A stretch of 23,066 nucleotides of DNA from Microvirga sp. (GTDB lineage: Bacteria > Pseudomonadota > Alphaproteobacteria > Rhizobiales > Beijerinckiaceae): contig JAKOMT010000002.1 of the NCBI GenBank assembly GCA_022241475.1, positions 241,044-264,109 of the forward strand, written 5' to 3'. The position numbers were made by a program, and so were the translations under genes. Position 1 is the first letter of the stretch. Every line of letters starts with the position of its first letter. This document shows positions 7,475-16,929 of the stretch, piece after piece. The notes beneath the pieces were generated by a model. It had not been told where the DNA came from. It searched no databases and saw only the letters and a program-made list of their open reading frames with translations.

Positions 7475-7927
7475 ATGCCCCGCTCCATGAAGATGCTCTC
7501 CCGCCTCCTCGCCGTTTTCCTCCTCGCCGGGCTCGTCTCGGCCTGCCTGCAGGGGGAAGAGTTCCAGCGCGGCTACATCCTCGACGAGGAGCAGCTCGCG
7601 AAGGTGCGCCCCGGCATGACGGCCGAACAGGTTCTGGAGACGATGGGAACGCCGTCGACCGTCTCGACCGTCGGGAACCAGAGCTGGTATTACGTCAGTC
7701 AGACCAGCCGCCAGCGCTTCGCTTTCCAGAAGCAGACGGTCGTCGAGCAACGCGTGACGGCGGTCTACTTCACCTCCCAGCTGCGCGTCGAGCGCACCGC
7801 GCTCTACGGGCTCGAAGACGGCAGGATCTTCGACTTCATCTCCCGCACCACGCCGACGGGCGGCGCGGAGCAGAGCTTCCTCGCCAATCTCTTCCGCGGC
7901 ATGTCGGGCATGATGCCGCGCCTCTGA
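7475..7927 (+). CDS. bamE: outer membrane assembly lipoprotein BamE (SmpA/OmlA family)
   Basis: This 150-residue protein has a lipoprotein signal ending in lipobox V-S-A-C (Cys24 from the ATG at 7475). The following domain has the SmpA/OmlA pattern: VRPGMTAEQVLETMGTPS, then WYYVSQ and a VTAVYF strand. BamE supports the BamA barrel machine that inserts proteins in the outer membrane. ATGs at 7475, 7487 and 7493 all leave a usable signal peptide, and none has a clear ribosome site; 7475 is a guess. The C-terminal tail after residue 125 (TPTGGAEQ onwards) is longer than in E. coli BamE, as is common in alphaproteobacteria. It is divergent from the bc1 chaperone gene and ends seven bases from the convergent hydrolase gene. 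Confidence 0.88.
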   Translation: MPRSMKMLSRLLAVFLLAGLVSACLQGEEFQRGYILDEEQLAKVRPGMTAEQVLETMGTPSTVSTVGNQSWYYVSQTSRQRFAFQKQTVVEQRVTAVYFTSQLRVERTALYGLEDGRIFDFISRTTPTGGAEQSFLANLFRGMSGMMPRL

Positions 7928-7934
7928 GCGAGGA

Positions 7935-9632
7935 TCACGGGTCGCGGTTCGCGTCCTCGTCGGGGATAGCGACCGCCAGTCCGAGACCGCTGAACGCTTC
8001 CAGCAGGAACGGCCTGAACGCCGCCATTCCGTAGATCGCCGCATCGCCCCGCGACGGCGCGGGCGGCGGTTGAATTCCTTCGACGAAGCCGAGATCGGCG
8101 AACGCTTCGAGAAGAGTCTCGTCCCCGGAGAGGACGTGCACGGGCACGGCGCGCGACGCGGCCGGACCCGTGACGATCGGCGCCGGCTGATGGTCGCCGA
8201 GCACGACGACCAGCGCGCTCGGGTCCACCCGATCGGCCACGAACTTCGCCACCGCGTCGATCGAATGCGCGACGGAGAGCGCATATTGACGGCGCACCGC
8301 CTGCTGATCGCGCCAGATCTCGCGCGGCGCCGGCGCGCCTTCCGTCCAGCGCTCATAGACCGATCCGTCGCCGAGCGCCTCCCACGGCACGACCTCGGGC
8401 ACCGGCAGCCATGGCGCGTGACTGGAGATCAGCGCCACCGAGGCGAAGACGGGCGCGCGCGGGCTCGTCTCGAGTTCGCTCCTCGCGAAGAAATCGAGCG
8501 CGAACTGGTCGGGCACGATGCCCCAGTAGAATTGCGGCCCGCGATAGCCCATATCCCCCGCCTCCGCGGTGGCGTCGTAGCCCAACTGCAAGCCTTCGGG
8601 CCAGGGCATGGTGATCGCCGGCTTGATCTGCACGGTGCGCCAGCCGGCGTCTGAAAAATCGTGGACGAGCGTGCGCGGCCGTTCGGCGAGAAGCAACGAG
8701 TAGAGCGTCTGGTCGTCGATGCGCCGCCCCGACGCGAGCGTCGCGTGATTGAGCCAGGATTGACCGCCCGCCGTGACGGCGAGGAGCCGGCCCGAGCGGC
8801 TGGCGAAGCCGGCCTGCGCCGCGGCCTCGCCGAGCGCCGTCACGCTGGGGGAAACGGTCGCGGCGTAGTCGGGCTCGTCGATTGCGGTCACGCCGTAGCT
8901 CTCGATGAAGATCACGATCACGTCCCGGCCCGCCAGCGTCGTCAGGGCCGAGCCGGGCGGGATCTTGGCTGCGGGATCGTCGGCGAGCGCTGCCCGGAAG
9001 GCGGCGCGGCTCGCAAGAGAGCCGGCGACGCGCGTCGTCTGCTCGTAGACGAGCTGGCTCGCGGAGGCTCCGACGGGCCGCCAGCCGGAAGCCTCGGCGA
9101 AAACCGTACGCTGAACGGCGAAAACGGCGAGCGCCGAGCACGCCAGCCCCGCGAACACGCGCCTCGGAACAGGGTTCACGAAACGCCTCGCCACGGCGCG
9201 CAGGAGCGCGACGAACAGGAAATGCACGCCGGCGAGACCGAAGAGCGCCGCGACCAGGGCGAGGATAGCGCGGGCCGCGCCGAGCAGCGTCACCGCCACG
9301 TCCGCGAGCGCGGGCAGGAGCGACACGTCGAGAAAAAGATTCAACGGCCTGTCGACCACGGTGCGGGCGGTCAGATCGGCGAGGCGCAGCGCCACGAGCA
9401 GCGTCAGCGCCGCCGCGAGCGCATGGATCAAACCCGGTCCGACCCGCCCTGCCCGCGACTGCAGCAGCGCGACCAGCGCGAAGGCGGCGCCGGCCTCGAG
9501 CGAAAACGACCAGTGAAACACGCCGAACATGGCGTCGAGATAGGGCGGAAGCCCCACGAGCAGACTGATCGACATCCAGATCGCGAGCAGCGCGAGGCCG
9601 GTTTTCAGGGCGTTGTCGGCGTTCTCGTTCAT
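7935..9632 (-). CDS. membrane-anchored LtaS/sulfatase-like hydrolase (alkaline phosphatase superfamily)
   Basis: This is a 565-residue inner-membrane protein. About five to six hydrophobic segments fill residues 10-178, then a periplasmic sulfatase-like domain follows. Visible metal and active-site positions are Glu244 in VIVIFIESYG, Ser292 in GGQSWLNH, His405 in ISSHAPW, and Asp480-His481 in VVVLGDHQP. The arrangement matches LtaS, OpgB and EptA-type phosphotransferases or phosphodiesterases, which move phosphoglycerol or phosphoethanolamine onto glycans. In Gram-negative relatives the target could be lipid A, periplasmic glucans or capsule; the sequence does not tell. The nucleophile seems to be Ser, where LtaS uses Thr. 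GGAG sits five bases before the ATG at 9632; the upstream in-frame extension is rejected. Coding is single-gene, convergent with bamE. Confidence 0.86.
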   Translation of the reverse strand: MNENADNALKTGLALLAIWMSISLLVGLPPYLDAMFGVFHWSFSLEAGAAFALVALLQSRAGRVGPGLIHALAAALTLLVALRLADLTARTVVDRPLNLFLDVSLLPALADVAVTLLGAARAILALVAALFGLAGVHFLFVALLRAVARRFVNPVPRRVFAGLACSALAVFAVQRTVFAEASGWRPVGASASQLVYEQTTRVAGSLASRAAFRAALADDPAAKIPPGSALTTLAGRDVIVIFIESYGVTAIDEPDYAATVSPSVTALGEAAAQAGFASRSGRLLAVTAGGQSWLNHATLASGRRIDDQTLYSLLLAERPRTLVHDFSDAGWRTVQIKPAITMPWPEGLQLGYDATAEAGDMGYRGPQFYWGIVPDQFALDFFARSELETSPRAPVFASVALISSHAPWLPVPEVVPWEALGDGSVYERWTEGAPAPREIWRDQQAVRRQYALSVAHSIDAVAKFVADRVDPSALVVVLGDHQPAPIVTGPAASRAVPVHVLSGDETLLEAFADLGFVEGIQPPPAPSRGDAAIYGMAAFRPFLLEAFSGLGLAVAIPDEDANRDP

Positions 9633-9931
9633 TGGCGCTCCGGGACAGGCGGGATCGTCGGGCCTTGGTTGTTTCGCAGTGTGGGGCGATGTCCGACCGA
9701 CATGTCGGCTCATGCCGGCAAAGTAGTGCGCCAAGACCCCCGCGTCCATGAACAGCGTTTGTCGACAGGGTGCGCGAGTTCGCCGGATCGGGCGCAGGCG
9801 CGATACGGCGATTGCGCGGGTTCTGGGCCTCCCGGTCTTTCGCAAGAGCCGGTCACGCGCTATGACGCCTCCACGCTCGGGGCGGCGACGTCGCCCCGCA
9901 ACAACCGTTTGCGCAAACGCGAGGGACAGAT
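9633..9931. other. 299-base divergent intergenic region (hydrolase / icd)
   Basis: No convincing coding sequence is seen; open frames here are arginine-rich and belong to antisense shadows. It should hold promoters for the hydrolase (-) and icd (+), but I could not find a good sigma70-like pair. Two perfect palindromes lie near the icd end, at 9884-9895 and 9906-9919. Confidence 0.7.
9906..9919. promoter_or_regulatory. 14-bp perfect palindrome upstream of icd (candidate operator)
   Basis: CGTTTGCGCAAACG is a perfect palindrome directly before the icd ribosome site (GAGGG at 9921) and 13 bases before the ATG. Its shape, with an A/T-flanked GCGC centre, resembles operators of dimeric helix-turn-helix regulators. 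No regulator gene lies next to it. A second palindrome, GGCGACGTCGCC (9884-9895), is ten bases upstream. Confidence 0.45.
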
Positions 9932-11146
9932 ATGGCGAAGATCAAAGTGGCGAACCCGGTCGTCGAACTCGACGGCGACGAGATGACCCGGATCATCTGG
10001 GACTTCATCAAGCAGAAGCTGATCCATCCCTATCTGGACATCGACCTGAAATATTACGACCTCAGCGTCGAGCACCGCGACGCCACGAACGACCAGGTCA
10101 CGGTCGACGCGGCCGAGGCCATCAAGAAGCACGGCGTCGGCGTGAAGTGCGCCACGATCACGCCCGACGAAGCGCGCGTCGAAGAGTTCGGCCTGAAGGA
10201 AATGTGGAAGTCGCCCAACGGCACCATCCGCAACATCCTCGGCGGCGTGATCTTCCGCGAGCCCATCATCTGCAAGAACGTGCCGCGCCTCGTGCCCGGC
10301 TGGACGCAGCCGATCATCGTCGGCCGCCACGCCTACGGCGACCAGTACCGCGCCACCGACTTCAAGGTCCCCGGCCCCGGCCGCATGACGGTGAAGTTCG
10401 AAGGCGACGACGGCACGGTGATCGAGAAGGAAGTCTTCAAGTTCCCGAGCTCCGGCATCGCCCTGTCGATGTACAACCTCGACGATTCGATCCGCGACTT
10501 CGCCCGCGCCTCGTTCAATTATGGCCTGTCGCGCAAGTTCCCGGTCTATCTCTCGACCAAGAACACCATCCTCAAGGCCTATGACGGGCGCTTCAAGGAT
10601 CTGTTCGAAGAGGTCTTCCAGGCCGAGTTCGCTCCCCAGTTCAAGGCTGCGGGCCTGACCTACGAGCACCGCCTGATCGACGACATGGTCGCGGCCTCGC
10701 TGAAGTGGTCGGGCGGCTACGTCTGGGCCTGCAAGAACTACGACGGCGACGTGCAGTCGGACATCGTCGCGCAGGGCTTTGGCTCGCTCGGCCTCATGAC
10801 CTCCGTGCTGATGACGCCCGACGGCAAGATCGTGGAATCGGAAGCCGCCCACGGCACCGTCACCCGCCACTACCGCGAGCACCAGAAGGGCAAGGAGACC
10901 TCCACGAACTCCATCGCCTCGATCTACGCCTGGACCGGCGGCCTCAAGCACCGCGCCAAGCTCGACGACAACGCCGAGCTGCTGCGCTTCGCCGAAACGC
11001 TCGAGCGCGTCTGCGTCGACACCGTCGAGGCCGGCTACATGACGAAGGATCTCGCGCTCCTCGTCGGCCCGGACCAGAAGTGGCTCTCCACGACCGGCTT
11101 CCTCGACAAGATCGACGAGAACCTCCAGAAGGCCATGGCCGCCTGA
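9932..11146 (+). CDS. icd: NADP-dependent isocitrate dehydrogenase
   Basis: This cytosolic TCA-cycle enzyme oxidises isocitrate to 2-oxoglutarate and makes NADPH. The 404-residue protein is of the eukaryote-like homodimeric class (IDH1/IDH2 type), as is usual in alphaproteobacteria, and not the E. coli class. Signatures include [16 protein letters not shown] at the start, [13 protein letters not shown] (substrate site, about residues 93-105), and the metal-binding [10 protein letters not shown] region. [20 protein letters not shown] comes later. GAGGG lies seven bases before the ATG. Codon choice is strongly biased to C-ending codons compared with neighbours, which fits high expression. It is monocistronic: a strong terminator follows 26 bases after the stop, and a perfect palindrome sits in the leader. 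Confidence 0.97.
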   Translation: MAKIKVANPVVELDGDEMTRIIWDFIKQKLIHPYLDIDLKYYDLSVEHRDATNDQVTVDAAEAIKKHGVGVKCATITPDEARVEEFGLKEMWKSPNGTIRNILGGVIFREPIICKNVPRLVPGWTQPIIVGRHAYGDQYRATDFKVPGPGRMTVKFEGDDGTVIEKEVFKFPSSGIALSMYNLDDSIRDFARASFNYGLSRKFPVYLSTKNTILKAYDGRFKDLFEEVFQAEFAPQFKAAGLTYEHRLIDDMVAASLKWSGGYVWACKNYDGDVQSDIVAQGFGSLGLMTSVLMTPDGKIVESEAAHGTVTRHYREHQKGKETSTNSIASIYAWTGGLKHRAKLDDNAELLRFAETLERVCVDTVEAGYMTKDLALLVGPDQKWLSTTGFLDKIDENLQKAMAA

Positions 11147-11171
11147 TCGCGGCTCCACGCTGAGAATGTTG

Positions 11172-11203
11172 AAAACCCGGCCTCGCGGCCGGGTTTTCTT
11201 TTG
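11172..11203 (+). terminator. intrinsic terminator of icd
   Basis: AAAACCCGGCC-TCGC-GGCCGGGTTTT is an 11-bp perfect stem with a four-base loop, followed by CTTTT. It begins 26 bases after the icd stop. This is a textbook rho-independent terminator. Confidence 0.92.
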
Positions 11204-11243
11204 GGCGCCGAATTCCGCCGTAATCCGGTCGTTTCATTTCGCC

Positions 11244-11633
11244 ATGCGCATCGCCGTCGCCATCGTCTCCGTCCTGATCGCCGCCGGCGCCGCCTCGGCG
11301 CAGACGCCGCCGCGCTTCACGCTCTATCCGACGGAGAACGGCTTCGTTCGTCTCGACGGCGAAACGGGCGTCGTCAGCGAATGTCTGCGCGAAGGGGCGG
11401 GCCTGCGCTGCAGGACCGCGCCCGACGAGCGCTCGGCGCTGCAGGCGGAAATCGATCGGCTCGCCGAGGAGAATGCGCGCCTGCGCGCGGGTCTTTCGGC
11501 GCCGGGCGGCGACGTGCTGATCGAGGACGAATCCGAACTTCCGGACGACGCCGAATTCGAACGCGCGCTCGATCTGATGGAGCGCTTCATGCGTCGCTTT
11601 CGCGACGCGGCGGACGGCTTGTCCCGCGAGTAG
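11244..11633 (+). CDS. small secreted coiled-coil protein, function unknown
   Basis: This 129-residue protein is not recognised as a named family. A cleavable signal peptide is seen: MRIAVAIVSVLIAAGAASAQ, with AxA|Q cleavage after about residue 19. The mature part starts with a short beta-like stretch (FTLYPTENGFVRLDGETG) and two cysteines in ECLREGAGLRCR. A short leucine-heptad coiled coil (LQAEIDRLAEENARLRAGL, about 71-89) follows, then an acidic segment and a basic helix (LMERFMRRFRDAADGL). Two Cys in the periplasm could form a disulfide. The ATG at 11244 is chosen because it starts the signal peptide; an upstream in-frame ATG at 11166 would place the icd terminator inside the gene. Ribosome site is weak. 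Related small proteins occur in alphaproteobacteria as hypothetical proteins. Confidence 0.75.
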   Translation: MRIAVAIVSVLIAAGAASAQTPPRFTLYPTENGFVRLDGETGVVSECLREGAGLRCRTAPDERSALQAEIDRLAEENARLRAGLSAPGGDVLIEDESELPDDAEFERALDLMERFMRRFRDAADGLSRE

Positions 11634-11885
11634 CGCTCGCCAAGGGCGCCCGTTTAGGTTGCATTAAGCTCAGAAACGATCGGATTATTATATTTTACGA
11701 TCCGTGGCCGCGCCGAAAGAATGCTCCTTGACGGACGCTCGCGAACTGGGCAAACGTCGCCGCATGAAGACGCTCACGCCGATCTGCGGGATCATTATTC
11801 GCTAGCCTCAACGCTGGCCGGAGCCGTCTCGTTCTCTCGACAAGGCAGACACCTCCCAGGCCGGCGGCCAACCGGAGCCTGACGC
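11634..11885 (+). promoter_or_regulatory. leader and probable promoter region of cysS
   Basis: No gene is seen in these 252 bases. An A/T-rich stretch at about 11655-11698 stands out from the GC-rich surroundings. It contains TTGCAT (11659-11664) and TATTAT (11686-11691), but the 21-base gap is too long for a standard sigma70 pair. The promoter is likely here but not resolved. Confidence 0.35.
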
Positions 11886-13399
<1,514 letters not shown>

Positions 13400-13403
<4 letters not shown>

Positions 13404-13498
13404 GCGTCCAGTCGTCGGCGCTATCCGCCCCACCCCCGCTCTCCCCTGCGGGCAGGGCGTTCGGTTTGCGCTTCGGACAAGGGCGAGCGATACGATGA
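13400..13498 (+). CDS. possible 32-codon mini-ORF bridging cysS and the GNAT gene
   Basis: An ATG overlapping the cysS stop (ATGA) begins a 32-codon frame ending in a TGA that overlaps the GNAT start (ATGA). The peptide [20 protein letters not shown] and onwards has no recognised domain. It spans a stretch that resembles degenerate rhizobial repeat DNA (proline-serine-proline codons from CCCCGCTCTCCCCTGCGGG). It may act only to couple translation of the flanking genes, or be chance. Confidence 0.25.
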
Positions 13499-14001
13499 CC
13501 CTCCCCACCGTTACCCTGCGCCCCTATCTCCCGGCTGACGCCGAAGCCATTGCGGAGATCTTCCGCGATGCGATCATGACGCTGACGGGCGAGGATTATT
13601 CCCAGACCCAACAGGAAGCCTGGGCCGCCTCCGCCGACGACGAGGCGGCGTTCGGCAAGCGCCTCGAAGGATTTCTGACGCTCATCGCCTCGATCGACGG
13701 CGAGCCGGCCGGCTTCGCCGCGCTCAAGGACGGGACGCATATCGAAATGCTCTACGTGCATCCGGCGAACGCCAACATGGGCGTCGGCGGCTCTCTCGTC
13801 GACGCGATCGAGAAGATCGCCGGCGCGCGCGGGGCGAAGGAGCTCACGGTCGACGCCAGCGAAACCGCGCTGCTGTTCTTCGAAGCGCGCGGATACGAGC
13901 CGCAGAAGCGCAACACCGTCATCCGCAACGGCGAATGGCTCTCCAACACGACGATGAAAAAGATTCTCGGCGAAGCCCCTCCCCGGAAAGCCCATTCATG
14001 A
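13495..14001 (+). CDS. GNAT family N-acetyltransferase
   Basis: This 168-residue cytosolic protein has the GNAT fold: VTLRPYLPADAEAIAEIFRDA at the start, and motif A around LYVHPANANMGVGGSLVDA, where the Q/R-x-x-G-x-G/A pattern is N-M-G-V-G-G. ALLFFEARGYEPQKRN is the conserved GNAT C-terminal strand and helix. Members move acetyl from acetyl-CoA to amines; the acceptor here is unknown. It begins about 90 bases after cysS, with AAGGGCGAG upstream, and overlaps cimA by four bases (ATGA), so coexpression with cimA is likely. The paralogue family is large, so no name is offered. Confidence 0.9.
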   Translation: MTLPTVTLRPYLPADAEAIAEIFRDAIMTLTGEDYSQTQQEAWAASADDEAAFGKRLEGFLTLIASIDGEPAGFAALKDGTHIEMLYVHPANANMGVGGSLVDAIEKIAGARGAKELTVDASETALLFFEARGYEPQKRNTVIRNGEWLSNTTMKKILGEAPPRKAHS

Positions 14002-15590
14002 GCGAGCGCCTCTATCTCTACGACACGACGCTGCGCGACGGGGCGCAGACCACGGGCGTCGATTTCTCGCTCTCCGACAAGATCGCGGTGGCGCGCCTGC
14101 TCGAACAGATCGGGATCGACTACGTCGAGGGCGGGTATCCCGGCGCGAACCCGCTCGACACGCAGTTCTTCGCCGAGAAGCGCACCGGCAAGGCGACGTT
14201 CTGCGCGTTCGGCATGACGAAACGCGCAGGCCGCTCCGCCGCCAACGATCCGGGCGTCGCCGCGCTTCTCGACGCCCATGCGGACGCGATCTGCTTTGTG
14301 GCGAAGTCCTGGGATTACCATGTGCGCGTGGCGCTCGAGATCGAGCCGGAGGAAAACCTCGTCGGCATCCGCGAGAGCGTGGCGGCGGCGATCGCGCGCG
14401 GACGCGAGGCGATGGTCGATTGCGAGCATTTCTTCGACGGCTACAAGGCGAACCCCGAATACGCGCTGGCCTGCGCGAAGGCCGCGCACGAGGCCGGCGC
14501 GCGCTGGGTGATCCTGTGCGACACCAACGGAGGCACGCTGCCGCACGAGGTCTCGCGCATCGTCGGGGAGGTCGCGAAGCACGTGCCCGGCGCCAGTCTC
14601 GGCATCCACGCGCACGACGATTGCGGCTGCGCCGTCGCGAATTCGCTCGCGGCCGTGGAGGCCGGCGCGCGGCAGATCCAGGGCACGCTGAACGGCCTCG
14701 GCGAACGCTGTGGCAACGCCAATCTCGTCACGCTGCTCGCGACGCTTGCGCTGAAGGAGCCCTGGCGCTCGCGCTACGCGCTCAAGGCCGGCCCAGAGGA
14801 GCTCGCCCGCTTGACGCAGGTCTCGCGCGCCCTCGACGAATTGCTGAACCGCGCGCCGAACCGCCACGCGCCCTTCGTCGGCGCCTCCGCCTTCGCGACC
14901 AAGGCCGGCATCCACGCTTCCGCCGTCCTGAAAGACCCGAAGACCTACGAGCACGTCGAGCCGGACAAGGTCGGCAACCTGCGCCGTGTGCTCGTCTCGG
15001 ACCAGGGCGGTCGCTCCAACATCCGTGCTGAGCTGGAGCGGATCGGCATCGACGTCGAGAAGAACGACGCGCGGCTCACGCGCGTGCTCGAGGAGGTCAA
15101 GCGCAAGGAATCGGCCGGCTACGCCTATGAGGGCGCGGACGCCTCGTTCTATCTGCTGGTCAAGCGCGTGCTGGGCGAGGCTCCGGATTATTTCGACGTC
15201 GAGCGCTTCAGCGTCAACGTCGAGCGGCGCTACAACGCCATCGGCGAACTCGTCACCGTCGCCGAAGCGATCGTGAAAGTGAAGCTCGATGGCGACACGC
15301 TGATTTCGGCTGCCGAGGGCAACGGCCCCGTCAACGCGCTCGATCTCGCCTTGCGCAAGGATCTCGGCAAGTACCAGGGCTTCATCGAGGATCTGGAGCT
15401 CGTCGACTACAAGGTCCGCATCTTCCAGGGCGGCACCGACGCCGTGACCCGGGTGCTCATCGAATCGACCGACCGCGACGGCGAACGCTGGACGACAGTC
15501 GGCGTCTCGCCCAACATCATTGACGCCTCTTTCGAGGCGCTGCTTGATTCGATCGTCTACAAGCTCCTGATGCGCGGCGCGCAGCCCTGA
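13998..15590 (+). CDS. cimA: (R)-citramalate synthase
   Basis: The enzyme condenses acetyl-CoA with pyruvate to (R)-citramalate, the threonine-independent entry to isoleucine. The 530-residue protein has an N-terminal HMGL-like TIM barrel: LYDTTLRDGAQTTGVDFSL with the catalytic Arg13-Asp14, then HAHDDCGCAVANS (metal His) and QGTLNGLGERCGNANL. A C-terminal LeuA-type dimer/regulatory domain follows (about 395-525), where amino acid feedback would act. Length and the TTGVDFS variant fit the TIGR00977 citramalate synthase group and not LeuA. Start ATG at 13998 overlaps the GNAT stop; GGAAAG lies upstream. A 2-isopropylmalate or homocitrate synthase role is a less likely alternative. Confidence 0.93.
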   Translation: MSERLYLYDTTLRDGAQTTGVDFSLSDKIAVARLLEQIGIDYVEGGYPGANPLDTQFFAEKRTGKATFCAFGMTKRAGRSAANDPGVAALLDAHADAICFVAKSWDYHVRVALEIEPEENLVGIRESVAAAIARGREAMVDCEHFFDGYKANPEYALACAKAAHEAGARWVILCDTNGGTLPHEVSRIVGEVAKHVPGASLGIHAHDDCGCAVANSLAAVEAGARQIQGTLNGLGERCGNANLVTLLATLALKEPWRSRYALKAGPEELARLTQVSRALDELLNRAPNRHAPFVGASAFATKAGIHASAVLKDPKTYEHVEPDKVGNLRRVLVSDQGGRSNIRAELERIGIDVEKNDARLTRVLEEVKRKESAGYAYEGADASFYLLVKRVLGEAPDYFDVERFSVNVERRYNAIGELVTVAEAIVKVKLDGDTLISAAEGNGPVNALDLALRKDLGKYQGFIEDLELVDYKVRIFQGGTDAVTRVLIESTDRDGERWTTVGVSPNIIDASFEALLDSIVYKLLMRGAQP

Positions 15591-15650
15591 ACGCCGGCGG
15601 CGACGCCCGTTGAGACGCACGTTCCGGCACGTTCGCCCCGAGCCACGCCG

Positions 15651-16880
15651 ATGCCGACCACGACGCCGTCCGACACCGCCGACATCGTCATCGCCGGCGG
15701 GGCCGCGATGGGCTCTTCGCTCGCCTACCATCTGGCGTCGCATCCGGGCGTTTCGGGGCGGGTCGTCCTCGTCGAGAAGGACCCGACCTACGCCCGCTCG
15801 GCCTCCGCGCTGTCCGCCGCCTCGATCCGCCAGCAATTCTCGACGAGCGTCAACATCCGCATCTCGCTCTACGGGATCGCGTTCCTGCGAACGATCGGCG
15901 AGCGGCTTGCGGTGCACGGCGAGGCGCCGGTGATCGATCTCAAGGAGGGCGGATACCTCTATCTCGGTGACGCGGCGAGCCGCACGCTGATGGAGGCGAA
16001 CAACGCGCTCCAGCGAGCGGAGGGCGCCGACATCGCGCTTCTCGACGCCGACGCCCTGCGCGCACGCTTCCCGTGGCTGGAGCCGGGCGACGACGTCATC
16101 CTGGGTTCGCTCGGGCTTTCGGGCGAGGGCTGGTTCGACGGCTGGGGGCTCTTGCAGGCGTTTCGGCGCAAGGCGCGCTCGCTCGGCGTCGCGTACCGCG
16201 TTGGCGAAATCGTCGACGTGGAGACGGCTGGCGGCGCGATCGCCGGCGTGAGGCTCGCCGACGGATCGCGGATCGCCTGCGGGACGCTGGTCAACTGCGC
16301 GGGTTCGGGCGGTCGCACGCTCGCAGGCAAAGCCGGGATCGATCTCCCCGTCTTCGCGCGCCGCCGGTACGTCTTCAGCTTCCTCTGCAAGGCCGACATT
16401 CCAAATTGCCCCCTCCTGATCGACACGAGCGGCGTCTACGTCCGCCCCGAGGGCGAGACGGCGGAGGGGCGCCTGTTCATCTGCGGCGTGTCGCCTTCGC
16501 CCGAGGAGGACGAGGCGCTCGCCTGGCGCGACGACGACGAGGCGACGCAATGCGTCGATCATGCGTATTTCGAGGAGCGTATCTGGCCGGCCCTCGCGAC
16601 GCGGGTCCCCGCCTTCGAGACGATCCGCCCCGGACGCGCGTGGGCCGGCCCCTACGACATGTGCGCGCTCGACCACAACGCCATCATCGGCCCGGCCGGG
16701 CCGGACGGATTCCACCTGTGCAACGGCTTTTCCGGCCACGGATTGCAGCAGAGCCCGGCCGTCGGCCGCGGTCTCGCCGAAATGATCGTCGACGGACGCT
16801 ATGTCAGCCTTGATCTGAGCGATCTCGGCTGGGAGCGGGTCGTCGCGGGCCGCCCGTTGCGGGAGCGCAACGTCATCTGA
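15651..16880 (+). CDS. FAD-dependent oxidoreductase (DAO family)
   Basis: This 409-residue enzyme has an N-terminal dinucleotide fold and a C-terminal FAD/substrate region typical of the D-amino-acid oxidase superfamily. The motif near the start reads G16-G-A18-A-M-G21; the second Gly of GxGxxG is Ala here, a variant I have seen in some alphaproteobacterial members. SAASIRQQFS follows the FAD adenine strand. Near the C-terminus, DHNAIIGPAG and FHLCNGFSGHGLQQSPA resemble FOXRED1 and sarcosine/dimethylglycine oxidase-like enzymes. The substrate is unknown; a secondary amine or hydroxy acid is plausible. It is 60 bases after cimA. No strong ribosome site is seen at the ATG. Confidence 0.88.
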   Translation: MPTTTPSDTADIVIAGGAAMGSSLAYHLASHPGVSGRVVLVEKDPTYARSASALSAASIRQQFSTSVNIRISLYGIAFLRTIGERLAVHGEAPVIDLKEGGYLYLGDAASRTLMEANNALQRAEGADIALLDADALRARFPWLEPGDDVILGSLGLSGEGWFDGWGLLQAFRRKARSLGVAYRVGEIVDVETAGGAIAGVRLADGSRIACGTLVNCAGSGGRTLAGKAGIDLPVFARRRYVFSFLCKADIPNCPLLIDTSGVYVRPEGETAEGRLFICGVSPSPEEDEALAWRDDDEATQCVDHAYFEERIWPALATRVPAFETIRPGRAWAGPYDMCALDHNAIIGPAGPDGFHLCNGFSGHGLQQSPAVGRGLAEMIVDGRYVSLDLSDLGWERVVAGRPLRERNVI

Positions 16881-16929
16881 TCGCCGGCGTCCAGCGCCGC
16901 CCCATGCACACGAATTCCACGAGGTCCTT

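Noticed and set aside
8661..9986. A 441-codon open frame on the + strand over the membrane hydrolase gene
   Set aside because: It is antisense to the LtaS/sulfatase-like gene and runs into icd out of frame. The translation is Arg/Glu-rich without motifs.
9860..11158. A 432-codon open frame on the - strand over icd
   Set aside because: It mirrors icd, which has unambiguous family motifs and a matching terminator. Valine- and aspartate-rich low-complexity translation has no recognisable domain.
11659..11691. TTGCAT and TATTAT as a cysS promoter pair
   Set aside because: The 21-base spacer is too long for a standard sigma70 promoter; only the A/T-rich region as a whole is kept as a low-confidence promoter area.
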